Below the pieces are notes generated by a model. It was not told where the DNA came from, ran no database searches, and saw only the letters and a list, made by a program, of their open reading frames with translations. A stretch of 64,000 bases of DNA from Humibacillus xanthopallidus (GTDB lineage Bacteria > Actinomycetota > Actinomycetes > Actinomycetales > Dermatophilaceae): positions 1,116,001-1,180,000 of the forward strand of contig NZ_VFQF01000002.1 in assembly GCF_006717145.1 (NCBI RefSeq), in the 5' to 3' direction. Of this stretch, positions 27,702 to 36,429 are shown one piece after another; positions within the stretch are counted from its first letter, which is position 1, and the number at the start of each line of letters is the position of its first letter. Position numbers and translations under genes: made by a program.

Positions 27702-29143
27702 CAGTTCACCTTCCGGGCGAGCGGAAGCGCGGCGGAGACAAAGGCGCGGGCCTGCTGCCCGTAGAGGCGTCGCGTCTCGCAGCCACACTGGATCGCAGCG
27801 CGCGAGATCTCGGCAACTGATCCCTCCAGTGCCTCGCGGGTGGGCGCGGTGATCGACACCAACCCGGTGAACTTCACGTCGGCATGGCCGCTGATGAGAG
27901 CCCGCTCGCGGTCCAGAACGTCGTCTCGTTCGGCGCTGTCTGACAGGTCGGCAATCGCCCCGATCTTGGCCTTCTGCGCTGCCTCCGTCGCGTACTCGAC
28001 CTTGGCCTTGCGGATGTCGCGGATGGCGACGTCGGCCGGGACGGGCTGGATCGTGAGTGACAGCGTCTTCCGGATCCCAGCCTGGAACACCAAGGAGTGC
28101 AGGAAGTAGGGCGGCACCGCCACCCGTGGCCACTCGCTGATCCACAGCACCGCCGAGAAGGCCGTGTCATGCCGGACATAACCCCAGTGCTCGTCCATCG
28201 CGACGGGGCCGGCGTCGGCCAGCGACTGCGTCGCGTCGGTGTCCCTTCCCGGCTCGAAGGTCTCGCGGAGAGTGGCGGCGATCTCCGACTCGTTGAGCCA
28301 CGTGGCGAGGGTCAGATCCGCCGACCTCAGCCCGGTCTCGAGAGAGGTCATCTCCTGGCGGAGGAAGGCCACGCCCCCGCGAAGGCCGCGGCCCGACTGG
28401 CGGATGTGCGTTCTGGCCGCCTTGAGGTCGAGCGAGATCGCGATGAGGGTGCGGTGCGTCGACGCGGACGGCGCTGCGCACCGCATCAACATCTCGTACT
28501 GCCGGATCGGCCACTCGCCGCGCCGCTTCTTCTCGCCGTGCAGGTCCCACCACCCGGTGATGCCTCGCCCAGCGTCGGGCAGCGAGACCTCGAGCACCTG
28601 CACCCGGGTGCCGGTGCCCGACGCCGCCAAGCTCGCCAGCGCGCGTCCCCATCCGTGCACCCGTCGCTCCTGCTCGTCCGGTGCGAGCAGCACGTATGCC
28701 GGGTGGTGGACCACGGCGACCGCGCTGAGAGTGTGAGCGTGAGGGTCGTGAAGCATGGCGGTCCCCGACTCGCCATCGATCAGGAAGCGGATCGCTGCCG
28801 CGTCGCCCGGCAGCGCCAGGGTGCCCGATGGGCGAGGCGCAGCAGGCCGGGCCCGGAAGCGGGTCTGTCCTTCCACGTGCCGCAGGAGGAAGTGGCCGGC
28901 CGTCGGGAGGGACTCGACCAGCGGCCGCCCGTTCCACCTCACGAAGGCAAGCGCCCCGCAGCCACCCCACAACGGGCTCGTGACGGCCGCGCCGATTGCG
29001 CCGCCGACGAAGATCGAGGGCACGAACACGGCGATCGCCACGCACAGACATGCGACCCGTGCTGCCGACAGCCCGAGAAGGAACCCGCGCCGCGGCAGAC
29101 GGCCGAAGCGAACGGTGGGCGTCGTGGATGAGAGGTCGGTCAT
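27701..29143 (-). CDS. SCO6880-like conjugation protein (PrgI-type TM region)
   Basis: The 480-residue protein starts MTDLSSTTPTVRFGRLPRRGFLLGLS. I chose the ATG at 29143 because AGGAG lies ten bases upstream. Two hydrophobic helices at about 22-60 form a PrgI/VirB3-like membrane anchor, followed by a long soluble domain that resembles the N-terminal domain of VirB4 without a Walker motif. In actinobacterial ICEs this family sits directly upstream of the ATPase, exactly as here (1-base overlap), and the two probably work as one split VirB3-VirB4 unit. Confidence 0.8.
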   Translation of the reverse strand: MTDLSSTTPTVRFGRLPRRGFLLGLSAARVACLCVAIAVFVPSIFVGGAIGAAVTSPLWGGCGALAFVRWNGRPLVESLPTAGHFLLRHVEGQTRFRARPAAPRPSGTLALPGDAAAIRFLIDGESGTAMLHDPHAHTLSAVAVVHHPAYVLLAPDEQERRVHGWGRALASLAASGTGTRVQVLEVSLPDAGRGITGWWDLHGEKKRRGEWPIRQYEMLMRCAAPSASTHRTLIAISLDLKAARTHIRQSGRGLRGGVAFLRQEMTSLETGLRSADLTLATWLNESEIAATLRETFEPGRDTDATQSLADAGPVAMDEHWGYVRHDTAFSAVLWISEWPRVAVPPYFLHSLVFQAGIRKTLSLTIQPVPADVAIRDIRKAKVEYATEAAQKAKIGAIADLSDSAERDDVLDRERALISGHADVKFTGLVSITAPTREALEGSVAEISRAAIQCGCETRRLYGQQARAFVSAALPLARKVN

Positions 29144-29147
29144 GACG

Positions 29148-30518
29148 TCAGCTCCTGGGGAATGCGGGCGGAGGCGGCTGCTTCGAGACGCTGTCTCTCG
29201 GCGCTGCCGCGGACGAGTTGGGCGCCGGAGGTCCAGGCGGAGCGGAGGCTGGGGTGGCCGATCCCACGGCACTCGCCGTCTTGTTCACGACCGCCTTCGT
29301 CCCCATGGCGACGCCGGCGAGCACCGCGACCGGGGCAGCCACGGAGGCGGCTGCGGCGCCCCCGCTGCCGTTGGCTGCCCCGGCCAGTCCCGGGCTGCCC
29401 GAGCCACCGCCTGGCGCCAGGGATGACGGGGGAGTCGAAGAGCCGGCGCCACCGGGCGGTGGCGGAGGCCCCGGAGGACCAGGTGGTGGCAGTGGGCGGA
29501 ACCGAGCCGCACTGGACCCCCCAGATCCCGACGAGCCGACGCTGGCGAGAACGCGGCTCTGACCTTGGATCGCACTGACCTTCTGCGGGGCGCTGATCAG
29601 CGTCTGCGCGCCGGCCGTGGCCTGGCGAGCAGTGGCGGCAGCGGCGTGGAGAGTGTCGCCGGCGAAGTGGAACATGCGAATGGCGATCCACGGCGCCAAG
29701 CCGCCAAGCAGGAGGATGAGGCATCCGCCGGCGAGCTGCGTCACGGTCTGCGAGACACCCGTGTTCGTCTGGCCCGCACCATTGAGCACGGCGACACCGA
29801 TGCTGAGGATGATGACGAGCAGCAGCTTCGAGACGACCATGGCGCACACGAACTCGATCCACCGCCTGACCCAGCCTCGGGCGAAGTCGGCTGTCGCTCC
29901 CGCGAAGGCCAAGGGTGCGAGCACGGCCGCGACGAGCAGCATCAGCTTGCGGATCATCATCGCGGCCCAGACCACCACAACCGCCATGATGATGACGACA
30001 GCGAGGACGATCACCGCGGCTGGGTTCTGGACTTGGTTGAGCCCGACGAAGGCAAGCTTGGTGCCCATCCCGCCGATGTTCGTGCCCATCGTGTAGGTCA
30101 CGACTCCCTCACTGAGCGCGTCGACTGCACCGATGAGCACACGCGTAGTTCCCAATGCGAGAGCTGAGCCGACGAAGCTGATGAGCAGGCCGGTGACTGC
30201 CCTGCCCATGGCGACGGGGTGACCGCGGACCGCCGCCATCGTGACCTGGATGACGAACAGGGCCAGACACAACACGCCCGCGATGGCGCCGGTGACGCCC
30301 ATCTCGCGGGCGAGGGCTGGGGAGGACAGATCGAGGCTCGTCGCATCGCTGATCTGCTGCCACAGCCAAGTCGCGGCGCTCTGGGCCGCAAGTCCGAAGT
30401 AGCCGGCGATGTGGGAGAAGGCCCCGTCGACGACGTTCGCGCCGGCCCCAGCGACTCCGACCGCGACGTTCACGACTTGGCACATGGGATTGAGGGCCTG
30501 CACCCCATCGCAGCTCAT
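29148..30518 (-). CDS. VirB6/TrbL-like polytopic membrane protein
   Basis: This is a 456-residue protein whose ATG overlaps the previous stop (ATGA). There is a cluster of at least five to seven hydrophobic helices between residues about 15 and 300 (GAIAGVLCLALFVIQVTM, AVIVLAVVIIMAVVVVWAA, LLLVIILSIGVAVL among them), then a low-complexity tail rich in Gly, Pro, Ser and Ala. This layout fits the VirB6/TrbL channel component of type IV secretion systems. The proline-rich tail is cytoplasmic or wall-facing. The assignment is by topology and context. Confidence 0.8.
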   Translation of the reverse strand: MSCDGVQALNPMCQVVNVAVGVAGAGANVVDGAFSHIAGYFGLAAQSAATWLWQQISDATSLDLSSPALAREMGVTGAIAGVLCLALFVIQVTMAAVRGHPVAMGRAVTGLLISFVGSALALGTTRVLIGAVDALSEGVVTYTMGTNIGGMGTKLAFVGLNQVQNPAAVIVLAVVIIMAVVVVWAAMMIRKLMLLVAAVLAPLAFAGATADFARGWVRRWIEFVCAMVVSKLLLVIILSIGVAVLNGAGQTNTGVSQTVTQLAGGCLILLLGGLAPWIAIRMFHFAGDTLHAAAATARQATAGAQTLISAPQKVSAIQGQSRVLASVGSSGSGGSSAARFRPLPPPGPPGPPPPPGGAGSSTPPSSLAPGGGSGSPGLAGAANGSGGAAAASVAAPVAVLAGVAMGTKAVVNKTASAVGSATPASAPPGPPAPNSSAAAPRDSVSKQPPPPAFPRS

Positions 30519-31324
30519 GGCGCAGTCACCGGGACGGCGGTGTAGGTGACGAGGGTGATGAAGCCCCAGCGGTCCCGCGAGGGGGGCCCTTCGAGATTGA
30601 GCGTCAGGGCGACGCTGGTCGTTGACGTGACCTCGCGGCCTTGCTGCTGGGCGTGCAAGGTGACGGTGGCGGACACCTCGCGACCGGTGACGCCCGGGTC
30701 GGTGATGCGACCGGAGGCAACGGCGTTGCTCCATGCCATCGGCTCGACCACGCGGTCCACCCGGACTGTGGTGTAGGCCTGTCCGGCAGCCAGGGAGCGC
30801 CACTCCACCTCATCGGGAACCGCTGCCCGACCGCCCGACCTCTCTGTCACGGAGTGGAGGGCGAGCCGGCCGCGCAGCTCGGGAGGGACCAGGCCGACGA
30901 CGAGGGGCTCGGACGTCATCGCCGACTCAGCCTGCACCCACGCCAGGTGGTCAGTCCGCACGCCGCTGTAGTCCTGGGTGAGCAGTCTCCGGACGAATTC
31001 GGCGGCATACAGGTCGGGTTGCTCGGCCGCGTCGCCCGAGATCCTGCGGGGCGTCACGACGGCGCTCACCTTCTCGACGGAGCGGAGCTGCTCGACTTCT
31101 GCCTGGGCGACGTCTCCCTTGACCCGGGCCGCAGCCGTGGGCTCTGGCGCTGTCTGGTTGGGCAGGGACGCCGATGTGCGGGTAGCCGAGGCGCCGATGG
31201 CGCCGCTTGACGAGGACGGCCCAGATGCCCTGTTGGCGACCAGGGCGAGGAGCGTCCCGATCGCCAGGAGGAGGGCGCAGCAGGCGACGAGGAGGACCCG
31301 TCGCCCGGGGTGCGTCAGCGACAT
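30515..31324 (-). CDS. VirB8/TcpC-like conjugation protein
   Basis: The 269-residue product has an N-terminal TM helix (VLLVACCALLLAIGTLLALVA, about 10-30), a Ser/Thr/Ala linker, and an extracytoplasmic domain with alternating beta-strands that would fit the NTF2-like fold of VirB8/TcpC. I start it at the ATG at 31324, just before the TM. Its stop overlaps the VirB6-like start. The fold assignment is an inference from layout. Confidence 0.65.
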   Translation of the reverse strand: MSLTHPGRRVLLVACCALLLAIGTLLALVANRASGPSSSSGAIGASATRTSASLPNQTAPEPTAAARVKGDVAQAEVEQLRSVEKVSAVVTPRRISGDAAEQPDLYAAEFVRRLLTQDYSGVRTDHLAWVQAESAMTSEPLVVGLVPPELRGRLALHSVTERSGGRAAVPDEVEWRSLAAGQAYTTVRVDRVVEPMAWSNAVASGRITDPGVTGREVSATVTLHAQQQGREVTSTTSVALTLNLEGPPSRDRWGFITLVTYTAVPVTAP

Positions 31325-31325
31325 G

Positions 31326-31619
31326 TCAACGCACCGCGGAGCCGGCAGCGCTGAAGAACGACACCAGCGTGTTGGCCGCACCGATGAGCATGGCGGCGCC
31401 GGCGGAGACGAGCACGCCTGTCTTTCCTCGACCGGAGACGTGGGGGTTCGAGGAGTGCGAGCCGACTGCCCAGGCGATCGCCGAGATCGCGACTCCGGCG
31501 ACGGCCGCGATGAGGCCGAACGTGAGCAATGCGCCGACGATCTTCTCGACAGCAGCGATCCCGGGGAGGCCGTTGTCGTTCGGCGGGACGTTCACCGTGG
31601 GGGCCATCCATGGCTTCAT
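31326..31619 (-). CDS. small two-TM conjugation protein (pilin/VirB2-like)
   Basis: The 97-residue protein has two hydrophobic helices (VEKIVGALLTFGLIAAVAGV and TGVLVSAGAAMLIGAANTLV) separated by a basic loop with GRGK. Size and topology match the small VirB2/TcpD-type membrane subunits found just upstream of VirB8-like genes in actinobacterial ICEs. Upstream, a 31-codon frame (31616-31711) ends in an ATGA overlap with this start; it might be a leader peptide, but it has no ribosome binding site. Confidence 0.65.
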   Translation of the reverse strand: MKPWMAPTVNVPPNDNGLPGIAAVEKIVGALLTFGLIAAVAGVAISAIAWAVGSHSSNPHVSGRGKTGVLVSAGAAMLIGAANTLVSFFSAAGSAVR

Positions 31620-31719
31620 GACCGTGCACCTTCCGCAGCTGGCGCGGACTGGTTCCGCGCATGGACCCGATAGCCGGCGGGTGGGGGCACCATTCGCGTG
31701 GCGGGCGTCATGACCGGAC

Positions 31720-32799
31720 TCAGCCGATGTGACGCAGGCCTGAAAGACCCTTGGAGACAAAGGAACTGAACGCAACTACCCGGATGACGTCGCCTGTTCG
31801 CGGGGCGTGGACTACGAGGCCGCGGCCGATGAACATCCCGACGTGGCCGGGCGCGGCGATCGTGCCGTCCGCGCCGGGGATCATGACGAGGTCCCCGGGT
31901 GCCAGCTGGGCGACGGAGGTGACGTGGCCATTCCGCAGTTGCTGGCTGACGACGCGGCCGATGGTCACCCCGGCGCGCGACCACGCTTGCTGGGTGAGTC
32001 CTGAGCAGTCGAACCGATCCGGTCCGTTGCCGCCCCAGAGGTACGGCTTGCCGAGCTGCGCCAGGGCGAAGCTGACGGCGATGCGTCCGGCCGGACTGGT
32101 CTGTTCCGGGAGTGTGTAGCCGTTGGGGAGGCCATGCGTGCCGGCGCCGCCCGGGGACAGTGCGTCGGCGGGCGCACCACCGCAGTCGAGAGCGGAGGAG
32201 TCGGCCTCGATCGCCGCGAGCAGCGCGGCGGCGCGTGGAGCCTGACGTTGGTAGTTGCCGCCCATCACCGTGGATCCGCCGTTGGCAGCAGTGGGCCGGC
32301 CCGTGAAGGCGGAACGCTGGACCAGCTGAGCGGCCGTCCACGGAGGCATCGTGCCCCACCCGCCCTGACGCAGCAGCGCATCCACGAAGAGGTTGGTCGA
32401 CTCGGCAGGATCCATGCGGCGAGCAGCACTTCCCCAGCCGGGTCGTTGCTGAAAGAGACCGAGCGAGTCGTGGTCGTAGCCGGTTCCCTGGTTGGCGTAG
32501 ATGTCGCCCGCCGGATCGTTGGGGTTGGTGAGGACGCGGAGGTCGGACTCGGCCAGCGCCACCATCAGGGCGATGAACGCGCCCTGATGGCCGGCCCGTT
32601 GGGATGCCGTTGCCGCAATGACGCGCGCGTTCTGCGCTTGCGCAGCCGTGAGGCCGGAGACGCCGCCCGAGCTCACGCAGGTGGGAGGGCGATTCGCTTG
32701 CGGCTGAGTGATGGTGGCGGACACCAGGACGACGCCAGCTCCACTGCTGGCGAGGGCGATAGCAGCAGCGGAGGCGAGCAGGAACCGAGTCAGGGGCAT
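31720..32799 (-). CDS. NlpC/P60 cell-wall hydrolase with lysozyme-like domain
   Basis: This is a 359-residue exported protein. The ATG at 32799 leads straight into a signal/anchor helix (FLLASAAAIALASSGAGVVLVS). The middle part (ALAESDLRVL ... DSLGLFQQRPGWG, about 90-140) resembles a soluble lytic transglycosylase/lysozyme-like domain, with Glu in AESD as the likely acid. The C-terminal NlpC/P60 domain has the catalytic Cys in RFDCSGLTQ (about 272) and His in PGHVGMFIG (about 325). Such two-domain enzymes open the peptidoglycan for the conjugation channel in Gram-positive bacteria. Confidence 0.9.
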   Translation of the reverse strand: MPLTRFLLASAAAIALASSGAGVVLVSATITQPQANRPPTCVSSGGVSGLTAAQAQNARVIAATASQRAGHQGAFIALMVALAESDLRVLTNPNDPAGDIYANQGTGYDHDSLGLFQQRPGWGSAARRMDPAESTNLFVDALLRQGGWGTMPPWTAAQLVQRSAFTGRPTAANGGSTVMGGNYQRQAPRAAALLAAIEADSSALDCGGAPADALSPGGAGTHGLPNGYTLPEQTSPAGRIAVSFALAQLGKPYLWGGNGPDRFDCSGLTQQAWSRAGVTIGRVVSQQLRNGHVTSVAQLAPGDLVMIPGADGTIAAPGHVGMFIGRGLVVHAPRTGDVIRVVAFSSFVSKGLSGLRHIG

Positions 32800-32893
32800 G
32801 CGCACACAACTGAAGACGCGGGGCACCAACCGCGAGGACCGCCCGCATGGTGCCCCGACCTGATGGGTTCACCGCCCCAAGGAGGTATGCCGC

Positions 32894-33379
32894 ATGGTGC
32901 GACTCAGGAGACAGAGGACGAGACGATCGAGAAGCTGGGGCGCGTCAGACTCGGAGGCGCGGCATCTCGCACTCGAGCTGGCGGGTCTTACCCCGGTCCC
33001 CATCATCGAGCCGATGCACTGGGGCATCGTCCTGCATGATGGGGAGCTCGGGCGCAGGGCGGTCCGACTCGACCTCCGGCGGCTGTCGGACTCCAACTGG
33101 TCGGCTGCATCGCAGTGTCGCGGCATCGTGACGGATCGTCGGCTGCTGGCCCAGATGCCGCAGGGGGAGTGGGTCTCGCTTTGGTGGCCCACCGTCGTCG
33201 GACTCCAGATCACTCTGGCGGCACAGTCGATCCTCGTCGACTACGGCGACGGGTACCCCTGGCACCTCTTCGGACCCGACGTCTCGGTCGTGGCCGTTGC
33301 GGCCATCGCCGCGATCTACGGCACCCAAGCCCTGGCTGAGCATCCAGCCCTGGCTCAGCTGCGGACGGTGTCGCCATGA
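32894..33379 (+). CDS. hypothetical protein, 161 aa, opposite to the conjugation operon
   Basis: The ATG at 32894 follows AAGGAGG by eight bases. After a basic start, the product contains an ordered segment (GIVTDRRLLAQM, GEWVSLWWPTVVGLQ, ILVDYGDGYPWHLFGPD) and ends in a hydrophobic Ala/Ile-rich helix, which suggests a small folded domain. Family not recognised. It interrupts the minus-strand conjugation run and its 3' end overlaps the 33355 gene by 25 bases on the opposite strand, so the two messages would be partly antisense. Confidence 0.6.
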   Translation: MVRLRRQRTRRSRSWGASDSEARHLALELAGLTPVPIIEPMHWGIVLHDGELGRRAVRLDLRRLSDSNWSAASQCRGIVTDRRLLAQMPQGEWVSLWWPTVVGLQITLAAQSILVDYGDGYPWHLFGPDVSVVAVAAIAAIYGTQALAEHPALAQLRTVSP

Positions 33380-33750
33380 CCGCGGATCGCCTGAAGCTGG
33401 CGCCGGGCGTACTGACGCTGTTGCAGCGACAGGTCCTGGGAGGACGCGTAGAGCCCCAGGAGACCGGGCCATCCAGAGGGAGAGCCGGCGAGGAGCCGGT
33501 GGACCGCTCGTCGCTGTGGGGCAGAGAATCCCAGCTGCTCCAGCATGCGCTTGGTGCACGCTCTCGAGTTCCCGCCCGCCCGTTTTGCCGTGACGGTGGT
33601 CAGGGGATCCGTCGCGCCACGTCGGCGGGCCGCCTCGATGCGGGAGATGAACAAGTCGAAGACGGGGCTCAGGTGCACCTCAGCGATAGCACCCGGGGCG
33701 AGGTTCAGCTGTGATGCCGTCCAATCGACGAAGGTCTGTCGCTCGGGCAT
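33355..33750 (-). CDS. hypothetical ICE protein, 131 aa
   Basis: The ATG overlaps the upstream stop (TGATG). The basic, helical 131-residue product (PERQTFVDWTASQLNLAPGA..., ending in a QQRQYARRQLQAI helix) has no TM. Not recognised. A DNA- or RNA-binding role is possible from the charge only. Confidence 0.5.
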   Translation of the reverse strand: MPERQTFVDWTASQLNLAPGAIAEVHLSPVFDLFISRIEAARRRGATDPLTTVTAKRAGGNSRACTKRMLEQLGFSAPQRRAVHRLLAGSPSGWPGLLGLYASSQDLSLQQRQYARRQLQAIRGHGDTVRS

Positions 33751-34160
33751 CACGCGACATCCGTTCGGTCTATCTCCGCGAAGGTGACCGGCTCGCCGGG
33801 GCTGACATGCGTCATCCCGTGCAACGCATCGGACTGGGCGGACCGCGCCGAGCCGATCGCTCCCTTGGTCGCCACGCCACGGAGCATGATGAACAGCTCC
33901 ATCGGGGCCAAGGTCCGTGCCTGCTCTTCATGGGCGATCAGCCACTCCATCGCCGCGATCAGCTCCTGGCTTGCGTGGTCGGACGTGACAGGCACCGGCG
34001 AGCTCGACCCCATCGGGGTGACGAGGCACACGGACCGGGTGCAGACGACGTCGCGGACAGCGATCCACAGCTCGTCCTTCTCGGGGGAGGACTTGGAGAG
34101 CGTGGCGCAGTCGGACAGCCGGGCTGCGAGCTCGATGGCTCGCTCGTCGTGGGTGGTCAT
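33750..34160 (-). CDS. hypothetical ICE protein, 136 aa, first gene of the transfer run
   Basis: I start this gene at the ATG at 34160 after GAGGAG. The acidic, helical product (MTTHDERAIELAARLSDCATL...) has no recognisable motif. It lies next to a divergent promoter region that faces the HTH gene at 34478, so it is the first gene of the long minus-strand unit and may be the first to respond to that regulator. Confidence 0.55.
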   Translation of the reverse strand: MTTHDERAIELAARLSDCATLSKSSPEKDELWIAVRDVVCTRSVCLVTPMGSSSPVPVTSDHASQELIAAMEWLIAHEEQARTLAPMELFIMLRGVATKGAIGSARSAQSDALHGMTHVSPGEPVTFAEIDRTDVA

Positions 34161-34258
34161 GTCCAGCTCCTCGAGGTGATAGCCGGCAACCGCCGGGCTG
34201 TCCGCTTGACTACATTTGTCCTCTCCAAAAGGCAGACGCGCGAGGCCTGGCGTTCGCT

Positions 34259-34298
34259 CCTGTGGATAGCGATTGAAATTGGCTTGGTTGTCCACAGG
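34259..34298. promoter_or_regulatory. paired inverted DnaA-box-like sites in a divergent intergenic region
   Basis: CCTGTGGATA (34259-34268) and TGTCCACAGG (34289-34298) form an inverted pair with 20 bases between. The right copy includes TTGTCCACA, the actinobacterial DnaA-box sequence; the left copy is its inverse with one change. The 34161-34477 gap also has three GTGCA/TGCAC motifs near 34470-34500. It may be a replication or control site of the ICE. Confidence 0.45.
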
Positions 34299-34477
34299 GC
34301 TGGCGATGTGGGTTTGCGCATGTCCCGCGGCGGGGGACAATCGCGATCCCCGGCGACGGGCTGTGTGGCTCCGCCGTGTATGGCGAGCTGCTCTGCACCG
34401 CAATGTGATTCGGTTCTCATGGTTCCCAGTCAGCCAGCCTTCGGGTCACCGCAGAATGTCCCGTCGATGCACCGGCA

Positions 34478-36079
34478 ATGCACTCCCAGTGCACCGCGGA
34501 CCTCGTTCCCCTGGGCGTGGTCCTGATGGGTGCGCCCGTCATCGCAACCTGGAATCCCCGGGACGCCGGCTGCCTGCAGCGTGCCCTACGCCTCACGAAC
34601 GAAGCCTTCGCCGAGACGCTGGGCGCAGCGCCGCGCACGGTCGCGAAGTGGAACGCCAACGCGTCGATGAGTCTGACGATGGAGATGCAGGCGGCCCTCG
34701 ACACCCTGCTGTCGAGGTCGCCCCAGGATGCCCAGCAGCGGTTCGCTGAGCTGCGGAGTCCTGCAACCGCCCGAGTCATTCACGGGCCGGATGACGTGTC
34801 AGACAGACTTTCCGCCGCCCGACACCTGCACACCTCGCTGACGTTCTTGGATGAGCTGAGTGGGGCCGTCCCCGGCACCGCCTTCGCCGCAGTGGCCAAC
34901 CCGTCATCAGGGACCATGGGTCGAGGCATCCCGCCCCCGGCTGTGCACGTTCTGGTCGACCGGGGATCCGTCGCGCGGCTCCTGAGCTCCTACTACGCCT
35001 CGAGCGACGGGCAGGCAGCTCAGCTGGAGATCGTGACGGCACGGGAGAGGCTGGGCACGACGTTGGTCGCACCCGCACGTCAGGTCGCGGCTCTTGGCGG
35101 ATCCCATTCGTACGCAGCCGCATTCACCTATATACAGCGGGCCGAGCCCGCCATGCCCGCGGGGACACCCGAACTCCTGGCCGCCGCGCACCAGCGACTG
35201 CAGAGATGTCTGGTGGGAGGCACTCGGTTCTCCGACCAAGCCACCTATCGGCTTGTTGACGCTCATCTGGGACCCGACGGCATACGCGCGGGTTTCAGCC
35301 CGTCGTCCTTTGCGAAATACGGGCTCACGTGGGATCTCTTGGAGGGGGAGGCGCTCGACGCCGTGGCATCCGGCAATTACGCGCTGCCACTGCGCGACCA
35401 GCTGTTGCCGACCCTGTCGTCTGTCCTCGAACCGGCTGGCCGGCTCTGCTTCGGCGGCGCCGTTGCACTGTCTGCCTTCGCGAGGCCCGCGGCTGCTGGG
35501 CGTGAACCCGACTATGTCCTTCTCGTCCAGGAACGCAGCCCCCGCGTGATCAACGCCAACGGCCGACTCGCCGTGATCCCGAAGTGCTTCCACCAGCCAA
35601 CCAACGAGCCACGGGCGGAGGTCGACATCGCCACGACGATCAGACGGGAGCTCGAGGAGGAGCTCTTCGGCCGGCAGGAGGTAGACAGCAGCGCGGGGAG
35701 TCATGCGGTGGCCGACTTGCTCCACCCTTCGCGGATGACGAAGCCCATGCGTTGGCTGTTGGCGGAGTCGGCACTGGATGTGCAGCTGACCGGATTCGCC
35801 TACAACCTGCTCACGGGGAGCTTCGAGTTCCCCGCCCTCGTCGCCGTGCACGATGAACGTTTCTGGACCAGGTTCGGCGGTCGTGTCGCAGCGAACTGGG
35901 AGTCGTCCGGGCTGATGCGGTTCTCCAGCCTCGACACCGAAGGGCTGGAGCATCTGATCCACGACCCGCGCTGGTCCGACGAGGGTCTGGTAGCGCTTGC
36001 TCTAGGTTTGAAACGCTTGGCCCTCATCAGCCCCGAACGGGTTCGGCTTCCCGCCTTCGAGATTGGAGCGACGTCTTGA
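34478..36079 (+). CDS. HTH regulator with degenerate Nudix-like C-terminal region
   Basis: This is a 533-residue protein. Near residue 30 it has an XRE-type helix-turn-helix (LQRALRLTNEAFAETLGAAPRTVAKWNAN). The middle region is unassigned. The C-terminal part contains TTIRRELEEELFG, close to the REUXEEXGU part of a Nudix box but without the upstream glycine in the right place, so activity is doubtful. The start may be the ATG at 34526 instead of 34478; neither has a good ribosome binding site. Its stop overlaps the TTG start of the cupin gene (TTGA). It faces the transfer run and may control it by sensing a nucleotide-like ligand. Confidence 0.6.
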   Translation: MHSQCTADLVPLGVVLMGAPVIATWNPRDAGCLQRALRLTNEAFAETLGAAPRTVAKWNANASMSLTMEMQAALDTLLSRSPQDAQQRFAELRSPATARVIHGPDDVSDRLSAARHLHTSLTFLDELSGAVPGTAFAAVANPSSGTMGRGIPPPAVHVLVDRGSVARLLSSYYASSDGQAAQLEIVTARERLGTTLVAPARQVAALGGSHSYAAAFTYIQRAEPAMPAGTPELLAAAHQRLQRCLVGGTRFSDQATYRLVDAHLGPDGIRAGFSPSSFAKYGLTWDLLEGEALDAVASGNYALPLRDQLLPTLSSVLEPAGRLCFGGAVALSAFARPAAAGREPDYVLLVQERSPRVINANGRLAVIPKCFHQPTNEPRAEVDIATTIRRELEEELFGRQEVDSSAGSHAVADLLHPSRMTKPMRWLLAESALDVQLTGFAYNLLTGSFEFPALVAVHDERFWTRFGGRVAANWESSGLMRFSSLDTEGLEHLIHDPRWSDEGLVALALGLKRLALISPERVRLPAFEIGATS

Positions 36080-36423
36080 ACATCGCCACCGGCAACGCAT
36101 ACGACGACGGTGACAGGCACCGCGGCTGGCTCGTCGGTAACTTCATCGAGCCGCCCGACTCTGTGGCGAACTCTGTGGACGTCGAGATCAAGTGGGGTGT
36201 GCACGCCGCGGGGGAGGAGCGGACCGAGTGGACCACCGGCGAGACGCGGACGTCTCTCCTTATCCTCATCTCCGGCAGGTTCGTCCAGCGCCTCCCCGAT
36301 CGAGAGGTCGAGCTCGCCAGACAAGGCGACTACGTCCTCTGGGGGCCAGGCGTGGTGCACGCATGGCGTGCGATGGAGGACTCCGTGATGATGACGGTTC
36401 GGTGGCCCTCGGTCAGCGCCTGA
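36076..36423 (+). CDS. small cupin protein
   Basis: The 115-residue single-domain cupin begins at a TTG that overlaps the HTH gene stop by four bases. The segments IKWGVHAAGEERTEWTTGE and GDYVLWGPGVVHAWRAM give the two cupin halves, with one clear His in GVVHAW. Coupling with the HTH/Nudix-like protein suggests that it senses or modifies the same ligand. Function unknown. Confidence 0.65.
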   Translation: MNIATGNAYDDGDRHRGWLVGNFIEPPDSVANSVDVEIKWGVHAAGEERTEWTTGETRTSLLILISGRFVQRLPDREVELARQGDYVLWGPGVVHAWRAMEDSVMMTVRWPSVSA

Positions 36424-36429
36424 CGGCGG

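Noticed and set aside
31616..31711. 31-codon frame between the NlpC/P60 gene and the pilin-like gene
   Set aside because: It overlaps the next start (ATGA) but has no ribosome binding site and no hydrophobic or known sequence; not enough support for a gene.
32945..33559. Minus-strand frame of 204 codons
   Set aside because: The plus-strand 32894-33379 frame has a strong ribosome binding site and a protein-like sequence; the minus frame is Pro/Arg-rich shadow.
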